Shown: positions 17,744 through 27,038 of the stretch, one piece after another | How the letters are laid out: every line of letters begins with the position of its first letter | How positions within the stretch are numbered: the stretch's first letter is position 1 | Assembly (NCBI GenBank): GCA_947453145.1 | Contig: CANGFA010000009.1 | Location: forward strand, 1-64,000 | Origin: Bacteroidota bacterium | GTDB lineage: Bacteria > Bacteroidota > Bacteroidia > Chitinophagales > Chitinophagaceae | Reading direction: 5' to 3' | Length of the DNA: 64,000 bases | Position numbers and translations under genes: made by a program | The notes under the pieces: model-generated | Told to the model about the DNA's origin: nothing | Seen by the model: only the letters and a program-made list of their open reading frames with translations | The model's database searches: none

Positions 17744-18475
17744 ATGAAATTATTAAAGGTTTTTATTGTTTTATTTTGCGTTGCTTTCACAACAAAATTA
17801 AGTGCCCAATTTACTACAGTTAGTGGAGTTGTTTATGATATTTCTGGACGCCGGCCTGTGGAAGCAGTGGTAGTTAATAGTAACACAAATCATACCATGA
17901 CCGACTCTTTAGGCAGGTATATTATTGTATTAAAAGCCAAAGACTCTATTTGGTTTTCTTTGTTTGGGAAAAACACCCCCAAATTTCCTATAGACACCAT
18001 TACCGATCCACATAATTTTAATGTAATGATTCATATTTTAGGATATGATTTACCAGAGGTTCGTGTAAGAAATAATAATTACAGGCTAGATTCTATCCAA
18101 AATAGAAATGATTACGCTAAATATTTTAACTATCGTTCCCCTGGAATTAAATTGAGCAACAATCAACAATTGTTTAATCCATCGGGTATGACCATTGGCT
18201 TAGATTTAGATGAATTAATTAATATGTTTCGATTTCATCGAAATAGAAATTTACAATTCTTGCAAAACAGGCTAGTCGCCCAGGAGCAGGAGAAATATGT
18301 TAATAACAGATTCACTAAAAGGTTTGTGCAAAAGCTCACCCATTTGGAGGGGGACCAGCTGGTTAAGTTTATGAATTATGCTAGGCCAACTTATGAAATG
18401 TTAGGCCTATTAAACGAGCTTGAACTTGGGTTATATATCGAAAAACGGTTTGCTACTTATAAAAGGACAAATTAA
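17744..18475 (+). CDS. secreted protein with carboxypeptidase-regulatory-like beta domain
   Basis: From ATG 17744 the product has 243 residues with a signal peptide (MKLLKVFIVLFCVAFTTKLSA, cleavage before Gln). Residues about 25-105 form a carboxypeptidase-D-regulatory-like/transthyretin-type sandwich: VSGVVYDISGRRPVEAVVV, then TMTDSLGRYIIVLKAKDSIWFSLFG and a closing LPEVRV strand, as found at the N-terminus of TonB-dependent receptors but without a barrel. The remainder is helical and basic (FRFHRNRNLQFLQNRL), with no family I can name. A TTG at 17723 opens the frame seven codons earlier. It is probably periplasmic or surface-exposed; the role is unknown. Confidence 0.75.
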   Translation: MKLLKVFIVLFCVAFTTKLSAQFTTVSGVVYDISGRRPVEAVVVNSNTNHTMTDSLGRYIIVLKAKDSIWFSLFGKNTPKFPIDTITDPHNFNVMIHILGYDLPEVRVRNNNYRLDSIQNRNDYAKYFNYRSPGIKLSNNQQLFNPSGMTIGLDLDELINMFRFHRNRNLQFLQNRLVAQEQEKYVNNRFTKRFVQKLTHLEGDQLVKFMNYARPTYEMLGLLNELELGLYIEKRFATYKRTN

Positions 18476-18520
18476 TCATTGCTACTTTTAGCTTCTTGAG
18501 TTCACCATTCATCTATTTAA

Positions 18521-18552
18521 TTGGTATAAAAAGCATTTTTTGGCTACCTTTA
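18521..18552 (+). promoter_or_regulatory. predicted promoter of the RND efflux operon
   Basis: TTG at 18521-18523, 21 bases, then TACCTTTA at 18545-18552, one base off the -7 consensus and with the same spacing as the rimP promoter. The start codon at 18573 gives a leader of about 15 bases. Confidence 0.5.
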
Positions 18553-18572
18553 GTCACTAAAATTGCTAAATT

Positions 18573-19622
18573 TTGAGAAAATTATCATTTATCGCATTTG
18601 CCAGTTTATTTGTTATGGGTTGCAAAGAAAAAGCCAAAACAATAGACAAATTTGATCCAAATGCATCCGTATCAATTGACTATACCGTAATTGAAAAACA
18701 ATCCATTTCAAAGTTGGTGGAAGTGAGTGGCTCTGTTATCTCTAATGATTATGTTGAATTGCACCCTGAAACCAACGGGAGGGTTACTTTTTTACAAATT
18801 CCAGAAGGCAAAGTGGTGAGTGCAGGTACGGTGCTCGTTAAATTAAACGACGCAGATTTGCAGGCACAACTTGAAAAAATAAAAGTGCAATTGGATTTGG
18901 CGCAAACCAATGAACAAAGAAATAAACAATTGCTTAGCATAAAAGGTATTAACCAAAGTGATTACGATGTTTCTGCACAACAAGTAAAAAGTTACAAAGC
19001 CGACATGGCATATACGCAGTCTTTAATTGACAAGACCGTTATTAAAGCGCCTTTTACCGGTCAATTAGGTTTGAGACAAATTAGTTTAGGTGCATTTATC
19101 AATACAGCTACTACGGTTGTTACACTTCAAAAAACCGATGATTTAAAAATTGATTTCACCGTTCCTGAAGTGTATAAAAATCTGGTAAAAGTGGGTTCAA
19201 AAGTATCTGTAGAAACGGCTGGTGAAGAAAATGGAAAATTAGAGGCCACTATTAATGCTATTGAACCTCAAATAATGGCCACTTCTAGAAATTTGAAAGT
19301 AAGGGCAAGCGTAAAAGGAAAATTAATGCCTGGTTCTTTTGCCAAAATATATTTAGCGGATGCAAGTGCAGCAGCTACCTCAATTATGGTTCCAACAAAT
19401 GTGATTATACCCGATTCCAAAACAAAGCAAATTGTTATCGTGAAAAATGGGAAGGCTAAGTTTGTGAGTGTGGAGACCGGTTATCGCACCCAAACTGCAG
19501 TTGAAATTACAAAAGGCTTGCAAGTTGGCGATAGCGTAATTGTAGCAGGTATGTTATTTGTAAAAGAAGGCTCAAAATTAAAAATTGGAAAAGCCTTGTC
19601 TAATATTGATATTACCAAATAG
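18573..19622 (+). CDS. RND efflux periplasmic adaptor lipoprotein (HlyD/AcrA family)
   Basis: A 349-residue membrane fusion protein that links the inner-membrane pump at 19646 to an outer-membrane channel. It uses a TTG start: the signal peptide MRKLSFIAFASLFVMGC begins at that codon and ends in a lipobox with Cys17. A lipoyl/barrel-sandwich half (HPETNGRVTFLQIPEGKVVSAG) leads into a coiled-coil hairpin (about 85-145), then VIKAPFTGQLGLRQISLGAFI closes the lipoyl domain, followed by beta-barrel and membrane-proximal domains. It is 23 bases upstream of the pump. No outer-membrane TolC-type gene is adjacent, so the channel must be encoded elsewhere. Confidence 0.92.
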   Translation: MRKLSFIAFASLFVMGCKEKAKTIDKFDPNASVSIDYTVIEKQSISKLVEVSGSVISNDYVELHPETNGRVTFLQIPEGKVVSAGTVLVKLNDADLQAQLEKIKVQLDLAQTNEQRNKQLLSIKGINQSDYDVSAQQVKSYKADMAYTQSLIDKTVIKAPFTGQLGLRQISLGAFINTATTVVTLQKTDDLKIDFTVPEVYKNLVKVGSKVSVETAGEENGKLEATINAIEPQIMATSRNLKVRASVKGKLMPGSFAKIYLADASAAATSIMVPTNVIIPDSKTKQIVIVKNGKAKFVSVETGYRTQTAVEITKGLQVGDSVIVAGMLFVKEGSKLKIGKALSNIDITK

Positions 19623-19645
19623 GTCATAAAAACTAAGTTATTTAG

Positions 19646-22600
19646 ATGAATATATCTGAACTGTCATTAAAACGTCCGGTACTTGCTACCGTAATGAATA
19701 TTGCCATTATTATTTTTGGTTTAGTTGGTTTTTCTTTTTTATCCTTAAGAGAATATCCAGCAATTGACCCTCCAATAATAAATGTTCAAACAAACTATAC
19801 AGGTGCAAATGCCGAAGTGATGCAAAGTCAAATTACAGAACCCTTAGAAAAAGCAATTAACGGTATCCCTGGAATTAGAACCATTAATTCCTCTAGTTCT
19901 GTTGGTAATTCAAATATTTCGGTTGAGTTTAACTTAGGGGCAAATTTAGAAACAGCAGCAAATGATGTTCGTGACAAGGTTTCGCAAGCAACTAGATCCT
20001 TGCCTCAGGATTTGCCAAGTCCGCCAGTAGTATCAAAAGCAGATGCAAGTGATTTTATTTTATTACTTACCTTAAGAAGTAAATCCAAGGGACTGTTAGA
20101 ACTTACTGAGTATGCCGAAAATGTTTTACAACAAAAATTTCAAACCATTGACGAAGTTAGTAATGTAGGGGTAAGAGGTAAGCGTCAGTCTATGCGCGTT
20201 TATCCAAACTTGGACTTACTAAATTCATATGGTGTTGCTTTTAGTGATATTCAAACTGCATTAAATAAAGAAAATGTGGAGTTGCCTTCCGGATCTATTT
20301 ATGGTAATAAATCTGAGTTTGTAATCAGAACTTTGGGAAGGTTAACAAAAGAGGCAGATTTCAGAAATGTTATTTTAAGAGAAGACGCAAATGGTATTAT
20401 TCGTTTGGGAGATGTTGCGAAAGTAGAGTTAGGACCAGAACAAGAGGATCAGGGCACTTATTTTAATGGCGTGCCTGTTGTGATGTTAACGGTTTCGCCT
20501 CAGCCTGGCGCCAATCAAATTAAAATAGCAGATGAGTTTTATAAAAGATTGGAAGAAATAAAAAAACAAAATAAGTCTGATATTGAATTTAATTTACCCA
20601 TTGACAATACTTTAAATATTCGCAGGGCATTAAATGAGGTTAAAGAAACCATTATTATTTCTTTTGTGTTGGTGGTATTGGTGATTTTCTTCTTCTTTAG
20701 AAATTGGCTTATTGCCATTAGACCTTTAATAGATATTCCTATTTCCTTAATTGCCACTTTCTTTATCATGTATTTGGCTGGCTTCTCTATTAATGTATTA
20801 ACGCTATTAGCCATTGTATTAGCAACCGGCTTGGTGGTAGACGATGGAATTGTTGTTACCGAAAATATTTTCAGAAAATTAGAGGAAGGGCTTTCTTTGA
20901 AAGATGCTGCTAGAGAAGGAAGTAAAGAAATATTTTTTGCAGTCATTTCAACTTCCATTACCCTTGCTGTGGTATTCTTACCTGTTATTTTCTTACAAGG
21001 GTTTGTTGGATCTTTATTCAAAGAATTTGGCGTAGTAATTGCCGGCGCGGTATTGGTCTCCGCATTTGTCTCCTTAACTATTACCCCTGTATTGAATGTT
21101 TATTTAAATAGAAAAGACGGTAGTCAGGGAAAATTTTATGAACGCACAGAGCCTTTCTTTAGAGGAATGGAGATGGGCTATAAAAATTTCTTAGATAAGT
21201 TTTTAAAAGTAAGATGGTTTGCTTGGATTATAGTTATTGCTTGTGTTGGTATTATTGTGGTACTTGGAAAAACAATCCAAAGTGAATTGGCTCCATTGGA
21301 AGATAAAGGGTCTATTAGAATTAGTTTGACTGGTGCAGAAGGAACTAGCTACGAGGACATGAAAGGGGACTTATTAAAATCCATAAGCATTATGCAGGAC
21401 TCTTTCCCTGAACAAGCATTTACTTGGGGAAGTGTACCTGGATATGGGGGTAATAGTGGAAGTAGTTCTGCATCGGGTCGTTTGGGATTGGTGGACAAAA
21501 AAGATAGAACAAGAACACAATCACAAATTGCACAGGACTTAAATAAAAAAATGAAACGTTTTAAAAACGTGCGTGTTTTTGCAGTGGAAGAACAAACCAT
21601 TTCGGTAGGTATGATGTCCAGAGGTTCATTGCCTGTTCAGTTTATTATTCAGAATCTGGACTTCCAAAAAATTAAATCTGCCATTCCTAAGTTTTTAGAT
21701 GCTGCGAGGAAAGACAAAACGTTTCAGAATGTGGATGTGAATTTAAAGTTCAATAAACCCGAATTAGATTTGACAATTGATCGTATGCGCGTGCGTGATT
21801 TAGGATTAACCACTGCCGATGTAGCACAAGCTTTACAAGCTGCATTTAGTGGTGCGCGTTCTGCTTACTTTATTATGAACGATAGACAGTATCAAGTAAT
21901 CACTCAGGTGCCAAGAGCTTCCCGTAATGAACCAACGGATATTAATAAAATATACGTACGTAATAATAAAGGAGAAAGTATTCCTATTTCAAGTGTTTTA
22001 GTAACCGAGGAAAATAGTAATCCACCTAACCTGTATCATTATAACAGCTTTAATTCTGCAACCATTTCTGCATCACTTGCCGAAGGCAAAACCATTGGCG
22101 ATGGAGTTGCTGCAATGGAACGTATTGCTAAAGAACAATTAGACGAAACCTATCAAACAGCTTTAAGTGGACCTTCCAGAGATTTTAAAGAAAGTTCATC
22201 TAATACTTCCCAAGCATTATTGCTTGCTTTGATTTTAATTTATTTAGTGTTGGCTGCGCAATTTGAAAGTTTTACAGATCCTTTTATTATTATGATTACA
22301 GTGCCTTTAGCATTGGCGGGTGCTTTATTATGTTTATGGTTATTCGATCAGACCTTAAATATTTTCTCTCAAATAGGAATTATTATGCTGATTGGTTTGG
22401 TAACAAAGAATGGTATTTTAATTGTCGAATTTGCTAATAAGAAACGTGAGCAAGGGTTAGCTCTTAGAGAAGCCGTATTAGAAGCTGCTTCACAAAGATT
22501 CCGACCTATCTTAATGACAAGCTTAGCCACTGCCTTGGGTGCATTGCCTATTGCCATTAGTCTTGGAGCGGCAGCAACAAGCCGTAAATCACTTGGAACC

Positions 22601-22702
22601 GTAGTAGTAGGTGGGTTGATGTTCTCCCTAATACTTACCCTATTTGTAATCCCTTCGGTATACACATATGTTTCAAGTAAACACCGAAAACAAGTAGATT
22701 AA
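19646..22702 (+). CDS. RND multidrug efflux permease (AcrB/MexB type)
   Basis: A 1018-residue inner-membrane proton-driven exporter. It starts with the typical N-terminal helix LSLKRPVLATVMNIAIII, followed by porter domain PAIDPPIINVQTNYTGA, the transmembrane bundle with the essential Asp pair in LATGLVVDDGIVVTENI, the second porter half, and the C-terminal bundle (GIIMLIGLVTKNGILIVEFA, RFRPILMTSLATALGALP). Length and motifs fit the hydrophobe/amphiphile efflux (HAE-1) subfamily rather than heavy-metal pumps. It is co-transcribed with the adaptor and ends before a strong bidirectional terminator. Substrates cannot be read from sequence. Confidence 0.94.
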   Translation: MNISELSLKRPVLATVMNIAIIIFGLVGFSFLSLREYPAIDPPIINVQTNYTGANAEVMQSQITEPLEKAINGIPGIRTINSSSSVGNSNISVEFNLGANLETAANDVRDKVSQATRSLPQDLPSPPVVSKADASDFILLLTLRSKSKGLLELTEYAENVLQQKFQTIDEVSNVGVRGKRQSMRVYPNLDLLNSYGVAFSDIQTALNKENVELPSGSIYGNKSEFVIRTLGRLTKEADFRNVILREDANGIIRLGDVAKVELGPEQEDQGTYFNGVPVVMLTVSPQPGANQIKIADEFYKRLEEIKKQNKSDIEFNLPIDNTLNIRRALNEVKETIIISFVLVVLVIFFFFRNWLIAIRPLIDIPISLIATFFIMYLAGFSINVLTLLAIVLATGLVVDDGIVVTENIFRKLEEGLSLKDAAREGSKEIFFAVISTSITLAVVFLPVIFLQGFVGSLFKEFGVVIAGAVLVSAFVSLTITPVLNVYLNRKDGSQGKFYERTEPFFRGMEMGYKNFLDKFLKVRWFAWIIVIACVGIIVVLGKTIQSELAPLEDKGSIRISLTGAEGTSYEDMKGDLLKSISIMQDSFPEQAFTWGSVPGYGGNSGSSSASGRLGLVDKKDRTRTQSQIAQDLNKKMKRFKNVRVFAVEEQTISVGMMSRGSLPVQFIIQNLDFQKIKSAIPKFLDAARKDKTFQNVDVNLKFNKPELDLTIDRMRVRDLGLTTADVAQALQAAFSGARSAYFIMNDRQYQVITQVPRASRNEPTDINKIYVRNNKGESIPISSVLVTEENSNPPNLYHYNSFNSATISASLAEGKTIGDGVAAMERIAKEQLDETYQTALSGPSRDFKESSSNTSQALLLALILIYLVLAAQFESFTDPFIIMITVPLALAGALLCLWLFDQTLNIFSQIGIIMLIGLVTKNGILIVEFANKKREQGLALREAVLEAASQRFRPILMTSLATALGALPIAISLGAAATSRKSLGTVVVGGLMFSLILTLFVIPSVYTYVSSKHRKQVD

Positions 22703-22712
22703 TAATGAGCAG

Positions 22713-22754
22713 AATATAAAAAAAGAGTGAACTAGTTCACTCTTTTTTTATATT
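22713..22754. terminator. bidirectional terminator, 42-bp perfect palindrome
   Basis: The sequence from 22713 to 22754 is a perfect inverted repeat centred on actagt (22731-22736). The G/C core gagtgaac pairs with gttcactc, flanked by seven A on one side and seven T on the other, so it can terminate the RND operon (+) and the alpha/beta hydrolase gene (-). Confidence 0.85.
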
Positions 22755-22772
22755 GCTATAAACAGGAAAAAT

Positions 22773-23756
22773 TTATTTTTTAATAATAATCTTTTCCATA
22801 AAATCCTTCGTTTCTTTTTCAACAGTTATAATATCTTTTGAAACCAATGGAGAAGCCAATACATGATTTCCTGCATTGGGTATGGCAACCCCTTTTTTTA
22901 AATTCTCGGGAGTACTTATCTGCGACAACATTTTTTTAATAGCACTTACTTTAACTACATTGTCTTGATTAGTTTCGTCCTTATAATAGTAAAGTGCAAG
23001 ACATGGTTGGTTCACTTTTTCAAAAGTTTCTTTAGTCATTGTGGCTTCAATTAAATTTTGAAGTTCCACTGTTGACTCTAGTCGATAATGTACATTCCAA
23101 TATTTTGGATAGTCGGGGTGCTGGTATTTTATGTCGGCATAATTACCGCCTTTTACAAATCTTGCAATTTGTAAACCCCAAGGATTGTTTAATAAAGGAG
23201 CAGCAGGATTGTTAATTTCAATATTGGGTGAATACATGATAAGGCCGGCAATTTCTGGATAGGCAGCAGCAAGTTGCAAGGACAAAGTGCCGCCCGTGGA
23301 AGTGCTCATTATAATTACTTTCTTTCCTAATTTTTTTCCAATCGCATAAGCGAGTTTTGCAGATTCCCAATATTTTTCTGCGGTCAAATTCAGTAGGTCT
23401 TCAGTGGTATCAATGCCATGTTCTGCTAACCTTGCTAAATATAAATTACAATGATATGCTTTGGCAATATTTTCATGTATAGGTGCGCCTTCCATTTGGC
23501 TAGCACTAAATCCATGTAAATAAACAATGGCATATTCGGTTGCTTGATGAGAACTGTCGGCCCAAACAATTTTTGCTTCATTATTTGCTTTAAGATGGTG
23601 CTGTTTTTCACCTGCTTGTATAAAGCTATCTAAACTTATCTGGGCTGGAATGTTTGGCAGGGTATTATTTAATTTAGCTGGACTAGGATGTGGGCCTAGC
23701 AAGTAAATACCCACCAGTATGCATAAAGTGACACCTGTAATTTTTAGGAATCGCAT
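22773..23756 (-). CDS. membrane-anchored alpha/beta hydrolase
   Basis: A 327-residue protein with an N-terminal hydrophobic segment (about 4-21) that is either an anchor or an uncleaved signal. The alpha/beta hydrolase core has YLHGFSAS (oxyanion region) and the nucleophile elbow MSTSTGGTLS, a variant S-x-S-x-G in place of G-x-S-x-G, then NAGNHVLASP with the likely catalytic His. The late Asp is probably in YYKDETNQDNVV. It resembles monoacylglycerol lipase/serine aminopeptidase S33 proteins. Esterase or lipase activity is inferred; the substrate is unknown. It converges on the RND operon across a shared terminator. Confidence 0.8.
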   Translation of the reverse strand: MRFLKITGVTLCILVGIYLLGPHPSPAKLNNTLPNIPAQISLDSFIQAGEKQHHLKANNEAKIVWADSSHQATEYAIVYLHGFSASQMEGAPIHENIAKAYHCNLYLARLAEHGIDTTEDLLNLTAEKYWESAKLAYAIGKKLGKKVIIMSTSTGGTLSLQLAAAYPEIAGLIMYSPNIEINNPAAPLLNNPWGLQIARFVKGGNYADIKYQHPDYPKYWNVHYRLESTVELQNLIEATMTKETFEKVNQPCLALYYYKDETNQDNVVKVSAIKKMLSQISTPENLKKGVAIPNAGNHVLASPLVSKDIITVEKETKDFMEKIIIKK

Positions 23757-23838
23757 AATTATAATTTAAATAAAGCTAAGTAATTCAATGATGATTAAAA
23801 AAATATTTTGCGTACCTTGATTGTCTAAAAACCTTGCC

Positions 23839-24927
23839 ATGAACAATCAAAGATTTTTATCCCTTGATGTATTTAGGGGGATGACTATTTGTTTAATGAT
23901 AATTGTAAATACACCAGGTGATGGTGCTGCCACATTCGCTCCATTTTTACATGCCCATTGGAATGGCTTTACGCCAACCGATTTAGTATTTCCTTCCTTC
24001 TTATTTGCAGTAGGTAATGCAATGAGTTTTGTTTTACCAAAATGGGAAAAGCTTTCAAATACTAAGGTGATATATAAAATCCTAAAAAGAACATTACTTA
24101 TATTTTTATTAGGCTACTTAATGTATTGGTTTCCATTTACGGGTCCAATTGAAAATACTAGAATATTAGGTGTTTTACAACGCATTGCTTTATGTTATGG
24201 TTTAGGTTCTATCATTGCGCATTTTATGCATGAACGAGTGGTAATGGTATTAGCAGGTGTTCTGCTTTTATTGTATTGGTATATTAGTTTGCATTTTGGA
24301 ATACCTGGTCAAGAATTAACTATGACGGGCAATGCAGGTATTTTGTTTGATAAATGGTTGATGGGTGAATCGCATATGTATCATGGAGAAGGCATTGCTT
24401 TTGATCCCGAAGGCTGGTTAAGTACTTTGCCCTCTATCGTAAATGTATTAATTGGTTTTAGGGTGGGTAAGTTTATTCAAGAAAAAGGAAAGACCTATGA
24501 AGGGCTTACGCATTTACTCATGTGGGGTGCTGGATTTATATTTTTAGGATTTATGTGGAATTACCAATTTCCAATCAATAAAAAAATGTGGTCAAGCAGT
24601 TTTGTAATGCTCACCGTAGGTTTAGACATGGTAATCATTGGAACTATAATATATCGCATTGAATTGCAAAAGCAATTGCAGTTTTCAGGCTTTTTTGAGG
24701 TGTTTGGAAAGAATCCATTGGTCATTTATCTGTTTTCAGAAATACTCGTTACCATTCTAAATATGGTAAATATTGGCGATATGACCTTATTTACCTGGAT
24801 TTTTAAACATGGTTTCTCCTTTTTTGCCCCTTATTGGGCCTCCTTGGCTTTTGCTATATCTTATATGTTGGTTTGTTGGTTATTGGGTTATATATTAGAT
24901 AAAAATAAAATGTATATTAGAGTGTAA
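23839..24927 (+). CDS. HGSNAT-like membrane acyltransferase (DUF5009/DUF1624 type)
   Basis: A 362-residue polytopic protein from ATG 23839. It opens with RFLSLDVFRGMTICLMIIVN, the signature of bacterial homologues of heparan-alpha-glucosaminide N-acetyltransferase, followed by HAHWNGFTPTDLVFPSFLFAVG, with the His and Asp residues typical of the family, and about ten membrane helices. Human HGSNAT transfers acetyl across the lysosomal membrane to glucosamine; bacterial relatives are thought to acylate sugars or cell-wall glycans, but the substrate here is not known. The frame opens six codons earlier at a TTG (23821) directly after a TACCTTGA -7-like box (23813-23820), so that codon is not the start. 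Confidence 0.85.
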   Translation: MNNQRFLSLDVFRGMTICLMIIVNTPGDGAATFAPFLHAHWNGFTPTDLVFPSFLFAVGNAMSFVLPKWEKLSNTKVIYKILKRTLLIFLLGYLMYWFPFTGPIENTRILGVLQRIALCYGLGSIIAHFMHERVVMVLAGVLLLLYWYISLHFGIPGQELTMTGNAGILFDKWLMGESHMYHGEGIAFDPEGWLSTLPSIVNVLIGFRVGKFIQEKGKTYEGLTHLLMWGAGFIFLGFMWNYQFPINKKMWSSSFVMLTVGLDMVIIGTIIYRIELQKQLQFSGFFEVFGKNPLVIYLFSEILVTILNMVNIGDMTLFTWIFKHGFSFFAPYWASLAFAISYMLVCWLLGYILDKNKMYIRV

Positions 24928-24978
24928 ATCTATTCACTCCTTTTTTCCCTTTTGTTTTTTTTAGGACTGTAAACGGCG

Positions 24979-24986
24979 TACCTTTG
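24979..24986 (+). promoter_or_regulatory. -7 promoter box of typA
   Basis: TACCTTTG, a perfect TAnnTTTG, 17 bases before the typA ATG. A TTTG at 24951-24954 is 24 bases upstream, a little longer than the 20-21 seen at other promoters in the window. The leader would be only about 12 bases. Confidence 0.5.
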
Positions 24987-25003
24987 CAGCCTCAAAACAG
25001 TAC

Positions 25004-26806
25004 ATGGAAATAAGAAACATCGCTATTATCGCGCACGTTGACCACGGTAAAACTACATTGGTTGACAAAATTTTACACGCAACTAAGGTATTCAGAGACA
25101 ACCAGGAGACTGGCGATCTTATCATGGATAGCAACGAATTAGAGCGTGAAAGAGGTATCACTATCTTAAGTAAAAACGCTTCTGTAACTTATAAAGGCGT
25201 TAAAATCAACGTAATTGATACTCCAGGTCACTCTGACTTTGGTGGTGAAGTTGAGCGTGTATTAAAAATGGCAGACGGTGTTTGTTTGTTGGTGGATGCC
25301 TTTGAAGGACCAATGCCTCAAACGCGATTTGTATTACAAAAAGCTTTACAATTGAATTTAAAGCCAATTGTAATCATCAATAAAGTAGATAAAGAAAACT
25401 GTCGTCCTGACGAAGTGCATGATGCCGTTTTTGAATTATTCTTTAACCTAGATGCTACGGAAGAACAATTAAACTTTCCTACTTTCTATGGTAGTGGTAA
25501 GAATGGCTGGTTCAATGATAGCTTAACTCAATGTGAAGATATCACTCCATTAATGGACGGTATCTTAAAATATGTACCTGGTCCAGATGTGAAGGAAGGG
25601 CATACACAAATGCAAATTACTTCATTAGACTACTCAACTTTCTTAGGTCGTATTGCCATTGGTAAAGTAGAAAGAGGTACCATTAAAGAAGGTCAAAACA
25701 TTGTTTTGGTGCAAGCAGATGGTAGCATTAAAAAGAGTAAAGTAAAAGAATTATACGTATTCGAAGGAATGGGTAAACGTAAGGTAACCGAAGTGGTTTC
25801 TGGTGACTTATGTGCTGTGGTTGGTTTAGAAGAATTCAATATTGGTGATACGATTGCGGATCCTGAAAATCCTGAAGCATTACCAATTATTAGTGTTGAC
25901 GAGCCTACAATGAGTATGACTTTTAGTATTAACAACTCTCCTTTCTTTGGTAAGGAAGGTAAGTTTGTAACTTCTCGTCACATTCGTGATCGTTTAATTA
26001 AAGAAACTGAAAAGAATTTAGCATTGCGTGTGGAAGAAACAGACAGTGCGGATAGCTTCTTGGTATATGGTCGTGGTATTTTACACTTAGGCGTATTAGT
26101 GGAAACAATGCGTCGTGAAGGATATGAATTAACCGTGGGTAATCCTCAAGTATTGGTAAAAGAAATTGATGGTAAAAAGAATGAGCCATTTGAAATATTA
26201 GTTGTAGATGTTCCTGCAGATTTTAGTGGTAAAGTAATTGACCTAGTAACCCAGAAAAAGGGGGAGATGTTAATTATGGAATCAAAGGGAACCATGCAAC
26301 ACTTAGAGTTTGATATACCATCAAGAGGATTGATTGGTTTACGTTCTCAAATGTTAACACAAACAGCAGGAGAAGCTGTGATGGCACACCGTTTTAATGA
26401 ATACAAACCTTGGAAAGGACAAATTCCTGGAAGAAGCAATGGTGTATTAATTGCCAAAGGTGGTGGTACTACAACAGCTTACTCTATTGATAAATTACAA
26501 GACAGAGGTCGTTTCTTTATTGAACCAGGTGAAGAAGTTTATGCAGGTCAAATTTTAGCGGAGCATATCAAGCCAGGTGATTTAAACATTAACGCAGTGG
26601 AGATGAAAAAATTAACGAACCACCGTGCGAGCGGTAGTGATGATAGCGTTCGTATCACTCCAAAAATTCAATTTACTTTAGAAGAGTGTATGGAGTACAT
26701 ACAATTTGATGAGTGTATTGAAGTAACACCAAAGTCGGTTCGTATGCGTAAATCTATGTTGGATGAAAATGAGCGCAGTAAAGCCGCAAAATCAAATAAC
26801 AATTAG
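25004..26806 (+). CDS. typA: translational GTPase TypA/BipA
   Basis: A 600-residue ribosome-associated GTPase related to EF-G, involved in ribosome assembly and stress or cold adaptation. The G domain is at the N-terminus: G1 AHVDHGKTTL, switch I RERGITILSKN, G3 DTPGHSDFGGEVER, G4 NKVDKE. Domains II, III and V follow, then the TypA-specific C-terminal domain (RSNGVLIAKGGGTTTAYSIDKLQDRG..EEVYAGQI). The length is normal. It has its own promoter and a strong terminator (26823-26861), so it is monocistronic. Confidence 0.97.
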   Translation: MEIRNIAIIAHVDHGKTTLVDKILHATKVFRDNQETGDLIMDSNELERERGITILSKNASVTYKGVKINVIDTPGHSDFGGEVERVLKMADGVCLLVDAFEGPMPQTRFVLQKALQLNLKPIVIINKVDKENCRPDEVHDAVFELFFNLDATEEQLNFPTFYGSGKNGWFNDSLTQCEDITPLMDGILKYVPGPDVKEGHTQMQITSLDYSTFLGRIAIGKVERGTIKEGQNIVLVQADGSIKKSKVKELYVFEGMGKRKVTEVVSGDLCAVVGLEEFNIGDTIADPENPEALPIISVDEPTMSMTFSINNSPFFGKEGKFVTSRHIRDRLIKETEKNLALRVEETDSADSFLVYGRGILHLGVLVETMRREGYELTVGNPQVLVKEIDGKKNEPFEILVVDVPADFSGKVIDLVTQKKGEMLIMESKGTMQHLEFDIPSRGLIGLRSQMLTQTAGEAVMAHRFNEYKPWKGQIPGRSNGVLIAKGGGTTTAYSIDKLQDRGRFFIEPGEEVYAGQILAEHIKPGDLNINAVEMKKLTNHRASGSDDSVRITPKIQFTLEECMEYIQFDECIEVTPKSVRMRKSMLDENERSKAAKSNNN

Positions 26807-26822
26807 TATTTAACTAGCTTGA

Positions 26823-26862
26823 AATAACAAAGGCCTGCGAATTTCGCGGGCCTTTGTTATTT
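26823..26862 (+). terminator. intrinsic terminator of typA
   Basis: An 18-bp stem with a single T-G wobble: aataacaaaggcctgcga (26823-26840), loop att, and tcgcgggcctttgttatt (26844-26861), followed by tttact. It lies 17 bases after the typA stop. Confidence 0.85.
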
Positions 26863-26991
26863 TACTACATATAAAAATTTAAAACTAAATACTTACTCTC
26901 ACCGAACACTTAGTTATACTAAGGAAGAAAAGGTTTTGCAAGTTCGAATGTTCGTGCGTATTTGTTTTATATTTTTCATTTAAGTATTTTT

Positions 26992-27020
26992 AAAAAAAAG
27001 CCCCAGAATTTGGAGCTTTT
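26992..27020 (-). terminator. intrinsic terminator of obgE
   Basis: Read on the minus strand: aaaagctcca, short loop, tggggctttt and then further T residues (26996-27005 pairs with 27011-27020, one mismatch). It lies 19 bases after the obgE stop. The roughly 130 bases between this hairpin and the typA terminator hold nothing I can name, apart from a weak 6-bp hairpin cttagt-tat-actaag. Confidence 0.7.
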
Positions 27021-27038
27021 ATAATTATGTATTCGAAA

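Noticed and set aside
26935-26965. gttcgaat sequence resembling a tRNA T loop
   Set aside because: No 5-bp T stem, acceptor stem or anticodon arm can be built around it.
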